Shown: in pieces, positions 51,937 through 59,023 of the stretch
How positions within the stretch are numbered: the stretch's first letter is position 1
Layout of the letters: the number at the start of each line of letters is the position of its first letter
Assembly: GCA_029260765.1 (NCBI GenBank)
Contig: JAJDCP010000063.1
Location: 105,767-169,766 of the forward strand
Origin: Planctomycetota bacterium
Lineage (GTDB): Bacteria; Planctomycetota; J058; JAJDCP01
DNA length: 64,000 nucleotides
Direction of reading: 5' to 3'
Program-made: the position numbers and the translations under genes
The notes under the pieces: generated by a model
The model's input: only the letters and a program-made list of their open reading frames with translations
Database searches by the model: none
Told to the model about the DNA's origin: nothing

Positions 51937-53247
51937 CTACGCCGGCTGCGGTCTTCCCACGCCGTAGTAGGTGAAGCCATGCCGGCGCGCTGTGCGCGGG
52001 CAGAACAGATTCTTACCGTCGATGATCAACGGCGTCCGCATCGCCGCGGCCAGCTCATCGAAATCTGGTGAGCCATAGACGCGCCAGTCGGACAGCAAGA
52101 GCAAGGCATCGGCTCCCTGGCATGCGTCGTACGGCGATTCGCAGTAGTTGACATGCTCGGGAAACTCGAGACGCATCGCGTCCATCGCTTCGGGGTCATG
52201 GGCCGAGACCTGCGCGCCGGCCTCAAGCAGAGCAGCGATGGTGGGAATGCTCGCTGCTTCGCGGACGTCAGAGGTCCCTTTCTTGAAGGACAGGCCCCAG
52301 ATCCCGATCTTCTTGCCCTTCAAGTCTCCGTCATAGACCTTGTTCAGGTGTCGGAAGGTGATCAGCTTCTGGCTCTTGTTGACTTCATGTACCGCTTCGA
52401 GCAGCCGTGGTTGATACGCATTCTTGCGGGCGAGAAAGGAGAGGGCTGGCACGTCTTTGGGGAAGCACGAACCGCCATAGCCGCTGCCCGCGTGTAGAAA
52501 AGCGAAGCCGATGCGTTCGTCGCTGCCGATCCCCTGGCGCACGAGGTCGATGTCCGCTCCGACCAGGTCGCAGATGTTGGCGATCTCGTTGATGAACGAG
52601 ATCTTGGTCGCGAGCATGGCATTGGCGGCGTACTTGATCATCTCCGCGGTCTTCAGGTCGGTGATCAAGATCGGCTGGTTCTTGGTGGTGAAGGGCAGGT
52701 AGAGCTCACGCAACAGCTCGCCAACGGCTGGATTGTCGACTCCGAACACCACCCGGTCAGGCACGTTGAAGTCTTGAATCGCGCGGCCTTCGCGCAGAAA
52801 CTCCGGGTTGCTGGCCACATCGAAAGGCTCGTCGGTCAGCGCTGCCACGCGCTTGCGGATCTCTTCATTGGTGCCGACGGGCACTGTGCTCTTGGTGACG
52901 ATGATCTTGTAGCCCTGCAGATGGCGTGCGAGGTCTTCGACCGCCGAGAAGAGGTGGCGCAGCTCGGCCTCTCCGTCATTCTTGGGCGGGGTCCCCACGC
53001 ACAGAAAGATCAGGGTTCCATGAGCCGCGACATCCTCGATCCTGGTCGTGAAGCTGAGACGACCGTCCTTCAGGTTGCGGCGCAGATAGGCATCGACGCC
53101 CAGCTCATAGAAGGTGGGGATGCCTTCGGACAGCTTGGCGACTTTGGCTGCATCGATGTCCATGACGACGACTTTGTTGCCGGCTTCTGCGAAACAGACG
53201 CCGGTAACCAGGCCGACGTAGCCGCAGCCGATGACTCCGATCTTCAT
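51937..53247 (-). CDS. UDP-glucose 6-dehydrogenase
   Basis: A 436-residue NAD-dependent enzyme that oxidises UDP-glucose to UDP-glucuronate for polysaccharide synthesis. The N-terminal Rossmann motif is [20 protein letters not shown]. The catalytic Cys lies in [16 protein letters not shown], and the substrate-binding regions [14 protein letters not shown] and [15 protein letters not shown] are present. Length and motifs fit the UGD/TuaD family. It is first in a likely operon with tdh, kbl and the DUF4388 gene, although its pathway (cell envelope) differs from theirs. Confidence 0.93.
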   Translation of the reverse strand: MKIGVIGCGYVGLVTGVCFAEAGNKVVVMDIDAAKVAKLSEGIPTFYELGVDAYLRRNLKDGRLSFTTRIEDVAAHGTLIFLCVGTPPKNDGEAELRHLFSAVEDLARHLQGYKIIVTKSTVPVGTNEEIRKRVAALTDEPFDVASNPEFLREGRAIQDFNVPDRVVFGVDNPAVGELLRELYLPFTTKNQPILITDLKTAEMIKYAANAMLATKISFINEIANICDLVGADIDLVRQGIGSDERIGFAFLHAGSGYGGSCFPKDVPALSFLARKNAYQPRLLEAVHEVNKSQKLITFRHLNKVYDGDLKGKKIGIWGLSFKKGTSDVREAASIPTIAALLEAGAQVSAHDPEAMDAMRLEFPEHVNYCESPYDACQGADALLLLSDWRVYGSPDFDELAAAMRTPLIIDGKNLFCPRTARRHGFTYYGVGRPQPA

Positions 53248-53326
53248 GCAGGAATCCTCTGAGTGGGCTCAAACGAGCGCACGAGTATACCAGTGGCCAT
53301 GCTGATTCCCAAGCTTTTGGGGCCAG

Positions 53327-55039
53327 TCACGGGGCGGAGAGCCGCGCGATCTCGGCGTCGACACGGCGGACCGCGTCATCTTTGCCCTGCATGACGTAGA
53401 CCTCGCGAAGCCTCTTCTTGCAGTCGAGCAGGCGCGTGGTCAAGCCGCCCTGCTGTGCGTAGATGCAGGCACGCTGCGCGGCCACCGCTGCCGCGTCGAG
53501 CCGCTCGAGATCGATCAGTGCCTGGCAGAGCGACAGGTTGCTCTGGACCGCCTCTTTGATGGCATCGTCTTCCCGCGCCGCCTGGGCCTCGATGTCGATC
53601 CGGGATTGTGTGTAGATGCCGCTCAGGAAGACCAGCGCGACGCAGATGATCACCGCGAAGGCGAGGGCGATGGGACGCCGCACGTTCCGCCACAACTGCA
53701 GCACCGGCCCCGCGGTCGTCAACACGTCCTTGCCGTCGAGGAAGCGACGAAGGTCGCGCTCGAAGGCCTCGAAGCTCTTGTAGCGCAGCTCCGGCTCCCG
53801 GGCCACCGCGGTCATCACGATGTTGGCCAGGCGTTTGTCGACCTGGCGGTCGATGCTGCGGATAGGGGTGGGGTCGCTGAACGCCACCTCGCGCAGGAGC
53901 TGCACGGTGTTCTCCCCGTCGTGGGGAGTGCGGCCGACAAGCGTGTAGTACAGACAAGCCCCGACTCCGTAGACGTCACAGCTTTCGGTGAACTTCGGAA
54001 CTTTGCCGCTGACGTACTCAGGTGCCAGGAAGGCGGGACTACCCAGGATCTCATTCTCTTGGGTGAGGTCCTTCGTCTGGTCTTGGATTTTGGCGATGCC
54101 GAAATCGACCACCATCGGGATGTTGTGCGAGTCGACCAGGATGTTCTGGGGCTTCAGATCGCGGTGCAACACCCCTTGCGAGTGCGCGTAGGTCATCGCT
54201 TCGCTGATCTGGCAGAAGATCTTGCAGATGCGCTGGACGCTGAGTTGCTCGGTCTCGATCAGCCGGTTGAGCGTGCGGCCCTCGATGAAGTCCATGCTGA
54301 AATAGTGGACGCCCTCGATCTCGCCGATGGTGTGGATGCCGATGATGTTGGGGTGCCGCAGCCGCGAGACCGCGCGCGCCTCGTTCTTGAAGCGAAGGAT
54401 GGACTCCGCGTCGCTCTGGCTGCCATGCAGGAGGACCTTCACCGCGACGGTGCGGTCGAGTTTGGTGTGTAGAGCCTTGTATATGATCCCCATTCCGCCG
54501 CGGGAGATCTCGCCGAGGATCTCGTAGGGTCCAAACAGGGCCTTCGGGTAGCCGGCGGCAGTTTGTGGTTCACGACGCCGTTTCTGCGCGACCTCGACAG
54601 CATGACCGCGCACGCGCTTTCCTGTGTCGCTGCCTGGAAAAGGGGTCTTCGCTGCGTCAGGCCCCGTCCGGTCGGCGATCTTTCCCGAGCTGCGAACCCA
54701 GTCTTCGACCTGCGCCTTATCGAGGGAGTGCGGGAAGACCAACCGCTCGTTGCAGCGTTGGCAGAGGTAGACATCGGCATCCGAATACATGTCGACGTTG
54801 TAGAGCGTTGAGCACTTGGGACATTGCAGGATCGTGCGGCCCTGGTCGGCGAGGGCCTTGCGGATCTCTTCGGTGCCCACCAGGCCCAGCTCGAGCAGGA
54901 TATCCCCCAGCTTCCGGAACTGGCCGGCTTGTTTTGCGCTGGCCTGGCGGGCCAACGCCCGGTCGAGGTCTTCCTGTGTGATCGCTTCCATGCGCAACAG
55001 GATGTCGCCGAGCTGCCGATAACTGACCGGTTCGACCAT
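53327..55039 (-). CDS. Membrane Ser/Thr protein kinase with N-terminal zinc ribbon
   Basis: A 570-residue protein with several parts: two MshEN-like helical motifs (LGDILLRMEAITQEDLDRAL and LGDILLELGLVGTEEIRKAL), a Cys4 zinc ribbon (C73, C76, C93, C96), a linker, a complete PKN/Stk-type kinase domain, a single membrane helix (about 456-474), and a short TPR-like exterior. The kinase has GxG ISRGGMGIIY (178-187), K201 in VAVKVL, HRDLKPQN (292-299) and DFG (312-314). It should be active. The preceding gene encodes an FHA-like protein, a likely phosphothreonine partner. Confidence 0.88.
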   Translation of the reverse strand: MVEPVSYRQLGDILLRMEAITQEDLDRALARQASAKQAGQFRKLGDILLELGLVGTEEIRKALADQGRTILQCPKCSTLYNVDMYSDADVYLCQRCNERLVFPHSLDKAQVEDWVRSSGKIADRTGPDAAKTPFPGSDTGKRVRGHAVEVAQKRRREPQTAAGYPKALFGPYEILGEISRGGMGIIYKALHTKLDRTVAVKVLLHGSQSDAESILRFKNEARAVSRLRHPNIIGIHTIGEIEGVHYFSMDFIEGRTLNRLIETEQLSVQRICKIFCQISEAMTYAHSQGVLHRDLKPQNILVDSHNIPMVVDFGIAKIQDQTKDLTQENEILGSPAFLAPEYVSGKVPKFTESCDVYGVGACLYYTLVGRTPHDGENTVQLLREVAFSDPTPIRSIDRQVDKRLANIVMTAVAREPELRYKSFEAFERDLRRFLDGKDVLTTAGPVLQLWRNVRRPIALAFAVIICVALVFLSGIYTQSRIDIEAQAAREDDAIKEAVQSNLSLCQALIDLERLDAAAVAAQRACIYAQQGGLTTRLLDCKKRLREVYVMQGKDDAVRRVDAEIARLSAP

Positions 55040-55055
55040 GTCTACGACCTCAATC

Positions 55056-55430
55056 TCAGGTGGGCTGACAACGGAGCCGAAACCGCAAGGGACCGATACT
55101 CAGCTCGTCGCCGTCGGCCAGCGAAACATACTGCAAGGGCTCATAGCTCTGCCCGCGGATGGAGTTGCCCGGTTGCAGCACCTGAGCCTCGATGCCCGAT
55201 CCGCTCATATAGAAGCGCATTTCCTCGGCTGCGATCAACTGTTCGCCTGCCTGAAGCCGGATATCAGCGCGCTTGGCGGAGGAGCCGACGATGCAACGCC
55301 GAGGATCAGGGCGGCGCCACAGGCCCGTGGTGCACGTCAGCTCCAGCTGGTCTCCCGGGCCGAGCGGGGGCATGGGGGAGGGTCCTTCGCTGCTCAGGAA
55401 CTCCAGCAACCAACGCGGACTCGCGGGCAT
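55056..55430 (-). CDS. FHA-like domain protein next to kinase
   Basis: A 124-residue protein. From about residue 45 the pattern is FHA-like: RRCIVGSSAKRADIRLQAGE corresponds to the GRxxxxDIxL strand, and ADGDELSIGPLRFRL to the final strands. However, the FHA signatures for phosphothreonine binding (SRxH and NG) are not conserved; SGSGIEAQVLQPGNSIRGQS occupies that place. It may therefore be a divergent, non-phosphopeptide-binding FHA fold. The ATG at 55430 has GAGGA upstream. It ends 16 bases before the kinase start, so the two are co-transcribed. Confidence 0.65.
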   Translation of the reverse strand: MPASPRWLLEFLSSEGPSPMPPLGPGDQLELTCTTGLWRRPDPRRCIVGSSAKRADIRLQAGEQLIAAEEMRFYMSGSGIEAQVLQPGNSIRGQSYEPLQYVSLADGDELSIGPLRFRLRCQPT

Positions 55431-55608
55431 TTTCGGTGCGTCCTCGCAGGCGTTCGCCGAGTACGACGCGCCATCGTATCGAGATAGGTATGCGCTGAGC
55501 ATACACCAAGACCGCACAAATTGCAGCTGCCCGGTCTGGGGCCAGAAATTTCCCAACACGGGTTGCAGCAGGGCAGTACCACTGCTGCGAAGACATAGGA
55601 GGACAGCT

Positions 55609-57069
55609 GTGAAGATTCGACAAGGTCTACTCGCCCTGTTTGTCGCTTGTTCGCTGGGCTTTGCTCAGCAGACCGAGCTCGAAGAGCTCCAGAACCGGCT
55701 CACGTCGTTGGCCGAGATCTCGATTCCCAAGACTGTGCTGATAGCCAGCCAGCAGGCCAACGGCCAGGGTACTGGTTTCGGCTCGGGGGCACTTATTTCT
55801 GCGGACGGGTACATTCTGACCTGCGCCCATGTGATCGATATCGGTCCCCGCGCCACGGTCACGCTTGCGGACGGGCGCGCTTTCGAGGCCCAGATCCTGG
55901 GACGCAACCGCGCGCAAGACTATGCACTGCTCAAGATCGAGGCCGACGGTCTCGCGTGTTTCGAGATCGGCAGCAGCGCTGAGCTCGACGTCGGCTCCTG
56001 GGTCGTGGCCCTTGGCCACCCGGGTGGTCCCTACAGCGATGTGCAGCCGACGTTTGCGCTCGGCAAGGTCAAAGCCCTGCACAAGCAGATTCCCGTCCAG
56101 ATGATGGACCGTTTCTACAACGATGCCATCGAGACAGACGTGCCCATCTATGCCGGCAACAGTGGTGGACCCCTGGTCGACCTCGACGGCAAGCTGCTCG
56201 GCCTCAACGGCGCCATCCTGATGATGGGAGAGAACGCCTACGCCTCGCCGATCGACCAGATCATGGCCGACTATGATCGTCTGGCTGCAGGCGAAGAGAT
56301 CGAGGGCGAGAAGCTGAGCATGGGGGAGATGTTCACCCTGATGCAGGAGCAGTTCTCGCCTGAGATGATGGAGCAGATGCAAGAACGTATGGGGAACATG
56401 TTCGGCCAGGACGGCATGGGCGAGATGTTCGGCAACCTGTTTGGCGACAACGAGCGCATGCAGGAAATGCTGCAGACCTTCATGAACCCCGAGATGATGG
56501 AGCAGATGCAAGAGCTGTTGGGAGGTCTCTTCAACGGCGAGAATGGAGAGAATCCGCTCGGCAATCTGTTCGGTGAAGACGGTGGTGGTATGCAGGAAAT
56601 GCTCGAAGGCCTGATGAACCCCGAGATGCAAGAGCAGATGCAGAAGATGCTCGAGGGCATGTTCAACGGAGAGAACGGCGAGAATCCGCTCGGCAATCTG
56701 TTCGGTGAAGATGGTGGCGGCATGCAGGAGATGCTTGAAGGCCTGCTCGGTGGGAATCGCGGCGAGAACGAGGGGCGGCCCGAGACGACCGTTCCCGAGG
56801 CCCCCCGCGCTTACCTGGGCGTCAAGGCCGAAGAGCAGGAGAAGGGTGGCGTCAAGCTGACCCAGATCTCTGAAGACGGGCCCGCTTCCTTCTCGAAGCT
56901 CGAGGCGGGTGACCTGTTGCTGAGCATCGACGGCAAGGCCGTCCAGACTCTCAGCGACATGGGCCGCATCATCAGCAGCTACCAGCCTGGCGATATGGCG
57001 ATCTTCGAGGTGCAGGGCGCCGACGGGTCCACGCGCGAGGTCAAGGTCATTTTCGGCAACCGTAACTAG
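55609..57069 (+). CDS. Secreted trypsin-like protease with Met-rich repeat insert and PDZ domain
   Basis: A 486-residue HtrA-related protease. After a signal peptide (residues 1-19) the protease domain shows catalytic H74 in LTCAHVID, D104 in AQDYALLKI and S185 in YAGNSGGPLVD. Between residues about 235 and 385 lies an unusual Met/Glu/Gln-rich region with two 44-residue tandem repeats. A C-terminal PDZ domain follows (AYLGVKAEEQEKGGVKLTQI... SFSKLEAGDLLLSIDGKAVQ). The start is a GTG at 55609 with GGAGG six bases upstream. The degenerate homologue at 57220 lies downstream, suggesting a duplicated pair. Confidence 0.88.
   Translation: MKIRQGLLALFVACSLGFAQQTELEELQNRLTSLAEISIPKTVLIASQQANGQGTGFGSGALISADGYILTCAHVIDIGPRATVTLADGRAFEAQILGRNRAQDYALLKIEADGLACFEIGSSAELDVGSWVVALGHPGGPYSDVQPTFALGKVKALHKQIPVQMMDRFYNDAIETDVPIYAGNSGGPLVDLDGKLLGLNGAILMMGENAYASPIDQIMADYDRLAAGEEIEGEKLSMGEMFTLMQEQFSPEMMEQMQERMGNMFGQDGMGEMFGNLFGDNERMQEMLQTFMNPEMMEQMQELLGGLFNGENGENPLGNLFGEDGGGMQEMLEGLMNPEMQEQMQKMLEGMFNGENGENPLGNLFGEDGGGMQEMLEGLLGGNRGENEGRPETTVPEAPRAYLGVKAEEQEKGGVKLTQISEDGPASFSKLEAGDLLLSIDGKAVQTLSDMGRIISSYQPGDMAIFEVQGADGSTREVKVIFGNRN
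56485..56748 (+). repeat. 132-base in-frame tandem duplication
   Basis: Two copies of 132 bases (56485-56616 and 56617-56748) encode the 44-residue units beginning NPEMMEQMQELLGG and NPEMQEQMQKMLEG, both continuing with NGENGENPLGNLFGEDGGG. A weaker third relative lies just upstream (PEMMEQMQERMGNMFG). The repeats interrupt the region between the protease and PDZ domains. Confidence 0.9.
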
Positions 57070-57219
57070 CTTCAGGCCGAGGGTCCGCGGCCAGGCGCCC
57101 CAGGGTGTCGGCCGGACCTCCCCAACATAGCCACACAGGTGTCCTGTCTCTCCATTCGCTGGCGCTGTGCGCAGCGGCCCGCGGGCGGAGTATTGTCAGC
57201 ACACATAGGAGACTCCCCG

Positions 57220-58212
57220 ATGTTCCGTAAGCTCTCGACGGCTCTGATGCTGTCTCTCAGTCTTTTGTTCACGGCCGGTCTGGCGCAAGACGAAGTCCGC
57301 GGTCGCAACGACACCCTCAATGAAATGCTGCAGTCCGCGACCGAGAGCGTGTTCCGCTCGGTGGCTGTTGTCCATAGCGGCGACGACAAGGTCGGCTATG
57401 CGATCTGCGTGGGCGAAGGCGTGTTTGTCACGGCCAGCCGCGTGGTCGAAGAAGGTGGCAGCTACACCCTGACCGCCCATGACGGACGGACCCAGAGCGC
57501 CGATCTGGGCGCGACGGACCATCAGGAAGGTCTGACCCTGCTGTTGTGTGAGGCGTTGCAGGTCCCCGTGCAGGCGATCAGTGCCACCAGCGCTCTGAAG
57601 GTCGGGCAGTTCGTGGTCGCCGTGGGTGCCACTGTCGAGCCGATCGCCGGTGGCGTGCTCGGCCAGCAGCACCGCGCCGTCGAGGCTGCCGAGGCGGCCG
57701 GTCCGTCGAATCCCTTCATGCAGATGTTCGCCGACGAGAACAATGCGGGTCCTGCGCGCACCCGCCCTGACGTGTTGCATCACGATGCTCCGCTTTCGGA
57801 CGATGAGTTCGGTTCGGCGCTGGTCGATGCCAGCGGGCAGCTGCTCGGTCTCAATGTCGACCGCCCCTACCGTGGTTCCAGCCACGCGGTGCCGGTGCAG
57901 CGCCTGCAGCTCGAGACCCTGCTCAAGGGCGAGGACATCCAGGCGAAGCGTCGCCCCTTCCTCGGTGTGGAGATCGAGGAAAAGGCCGGTGAAGGCATCC
58001 TGGTCCAAGGTGTGATCGAAGGGGGCGCCGCCGAGGCGGCCGGAATCGGCGCGAGCGATCTGATCGTGGCCCTCGACGGGAAGCCGACCCAGAGCATCGA
58101 TCAGCTGCGCGCGGCCCTGGCGGGGTTGAACGAAGGTGATCAGGTGAACGTGACCGTGCGCAATGCCGCGGGCGAGACCGTCGAGAAGCAGCTGACCCTG
58201 GGCGGTCGTTGA
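57220..58212 (+). CDS. Catalytically dead trypsin-like (pseudo)protease with PDZ domain
   Basis: A 330-residue exported protein (signal peptide MFRKLSTALMLSLSLLFTAGLAQ). It aligns along the whole length with the protease at 55609, but the catalytic His site reads TASRVVE (His replaced by Arg), the Asp site reads EGLTLLL, and the Ser loop is DDEFGSALVDASGQLLGL in place of GNSGGPLVD. A complete PDZ domain follows (FLGVEIEEKAGEGILVQGVI... ASDLIVALDGKPTQ). It is therefore probably a non-proteolytic scaffold or regulator. ATG 57220 has TAGGAG upstream. A strong terminator follows at 58253. Confidence 0.85.
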   Translation: MFRKLSTALMLSLSLLFTAGLAQDEVRGRNDTLNEMLQSATESVFRSVAVVHSGDDKVGYAICVGEGVFVTASRVVEEGGSYTLTAHDGRTQSADLGATDHQEGLTLLLCEALQVPVQAISATSALKVGQFVVAVGATVEPIAGGVLGQQHRAVEAAEAAGPSNPFMQMFADENNAGPARTRPDVLHHDAPLSDDEFGSALVDASGQLLGLNVDRPYRGSSHAVPVQRLQLETLLKGEDIQAKRRPFLGVEIEEKAGEGILVQGVIEGGAAEAAGIGASDLIVALDGKPTQSIDQLRAALAGLNEGDQVNVTVRNAAGETVEKQLTLGGR

Positions 58213-58252
58213 GGCTGCGCGTTTGAAGTTCCATAGCTCGTGAAGATCGACG

Positions 58253-58283
58253 AGACCGGCCCTGGGGGCGGGTCTTTTTTTTT
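58253..58283 (+). terminator. Strong rho-independent terminator
   Basis: AGACCGGCCC pairs with GGGCGGGTCT (one G-G mismatch) around a TGG loop and is followed by nine T residues. It lies 41 bases past the stop of the pseudoprotease gene. Confidence 0.9.
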
Positions 58284-58404
58284 GGGTGTGTGCTGCAAGG
58301 GCGGACCGAACGCGTCTCTGTTCCTCGACCTCGTGCCCTTTCATGGCCCCCGGAGCAGGTCAGGAACGCCAGGGGTCGAGTGGGCGGGTCTCGACTGTTT
58401 GTGC

Positions 58405-58433
58405 TTGACAATCCCGGAGGTATATTCTAAAGA
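58405..58433 (+). promoter_or_regulatory. Promoter of the RHH-kinase-FHA operon
   Basis: A perfect TTGACA (58405-58410) with TAAAGA (58428-58433) at 17-base spacing. The -10 match is modest. An imperfect 8-bp dyad overlaps the -10 region. The RHH gene starts about 107 bases further on, so there is a leader of about 100 bases. Confidence 0.6.
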
Positions 58434-58438
58434 ATGTA
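58421..58438. promoter_or_regulatory. Dyad overlapping the -10 element, candidate RHH operator
   Basis: TATATTCT-AA-AGAATGTA is an inverted repeat with one mismatched pair. Ribbon-helix-helix dimers bind such short inverted repeats, and the first gene of the operon encodes an RHH-like protein, so autorepression is plausible. No binding evidence exists. Confidence 0.4.
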
Positions 58439-58539
58439 TGTGATTATTCTGTGGTGGATGCCATGTTTTTGCCTTCATCTGCTTCCGTTGCCTGTTCGCG
58501 CAGGATATTCTGGCTGCGGCAATCGCATGGAGATCCAAC

Positions 58540-59022
58540 TTGGCACGCAGACACAGCCGCCCACCTGAGTACAGCGACGCCTCCTGCCTCGAAGGCGGAA
58601 ATACGGCGTCGTTCACAGACCCTGTCCGGCCGACAGAGCGGACGACCACCAATCTCCCCAAAGAGACAGCACGTATGCTCGAGCTCTTCTCGGAGGCGAC
58701 GCACATCCCGATCAAAGAGCAGATCCTCAGCGCCGTCGACCTGTATCTCAAGATTCACGCTGACTCAGATGAATCAGGGGAGAAGCTGCTACCCAGCCAC
58801 ACACACAACCGGCTGCAACGTTTCTCGGTGTTGCTCGACACGACCGAGGGGTGGTTCGGACGCATCGGCACCTCGTTGGTCTGCGGGCTGCTGGAGGCGC
58901 CGTCTGGCGGCGAGCGCGAGCGCCTGTTCGACGACCTCTACGCTCGGGCACGCCAACGGAAGCTGCGCTTTGTCGACTGCGTGGTCGAGCTGCTGCAAGC
59001 TGCGCTGCGGGACGCGAGCTGA
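58540..59022 (+). CDS. Ribbon-helix-helix-like protein, first gene of kinase operon
   Basis: A 160-residue protein with an RHH-like N-terminal part: RTTTNLPKETARMLELFSEA and THIPIKEQILSAVDLYLKIH match the strand plus two helices of Arc/CopG/MetJ-type regulators (RTTxxLP, then two helices). The preceding 33 residues and the C-terminal half (from about RLQRFSVLLDTTEGWFGRIG) have no known domain. The TTG start at 58540 has GGAGA nine bases upstream. Its TGA ends one base before the kinase ATG, a strong sign of coupled translation. Confidence 0.6.
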   Translation: MARRHSRPPEYSDASCLEGGNTASFTDPVRPTERTTTNLPKETARMLELFSEATHIPIKEQILSAVDLYLKIHADSDESGEKLLPSHTHNRLQRFSVLLDTTEGWFGRIGTSLVCGLLEAPSGGERERLFDDLYARARQRKLRFVDCVVELLQAALRDAS

Positions 59023-59023
59023 G

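Larger units (their letters stand above)
58213..58539. other. Intergenic region with terminator and promoter
   Basis: No gene seen. It holds the terminator at 58253 for the pseudoprotease gene and, downstream, the promoter and dyad at 58405-58438 for the RHH-kinase operon. The remainder (about 58290-58400 and 58440-58530) shows no structure I can support. Confidence 0.55.
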
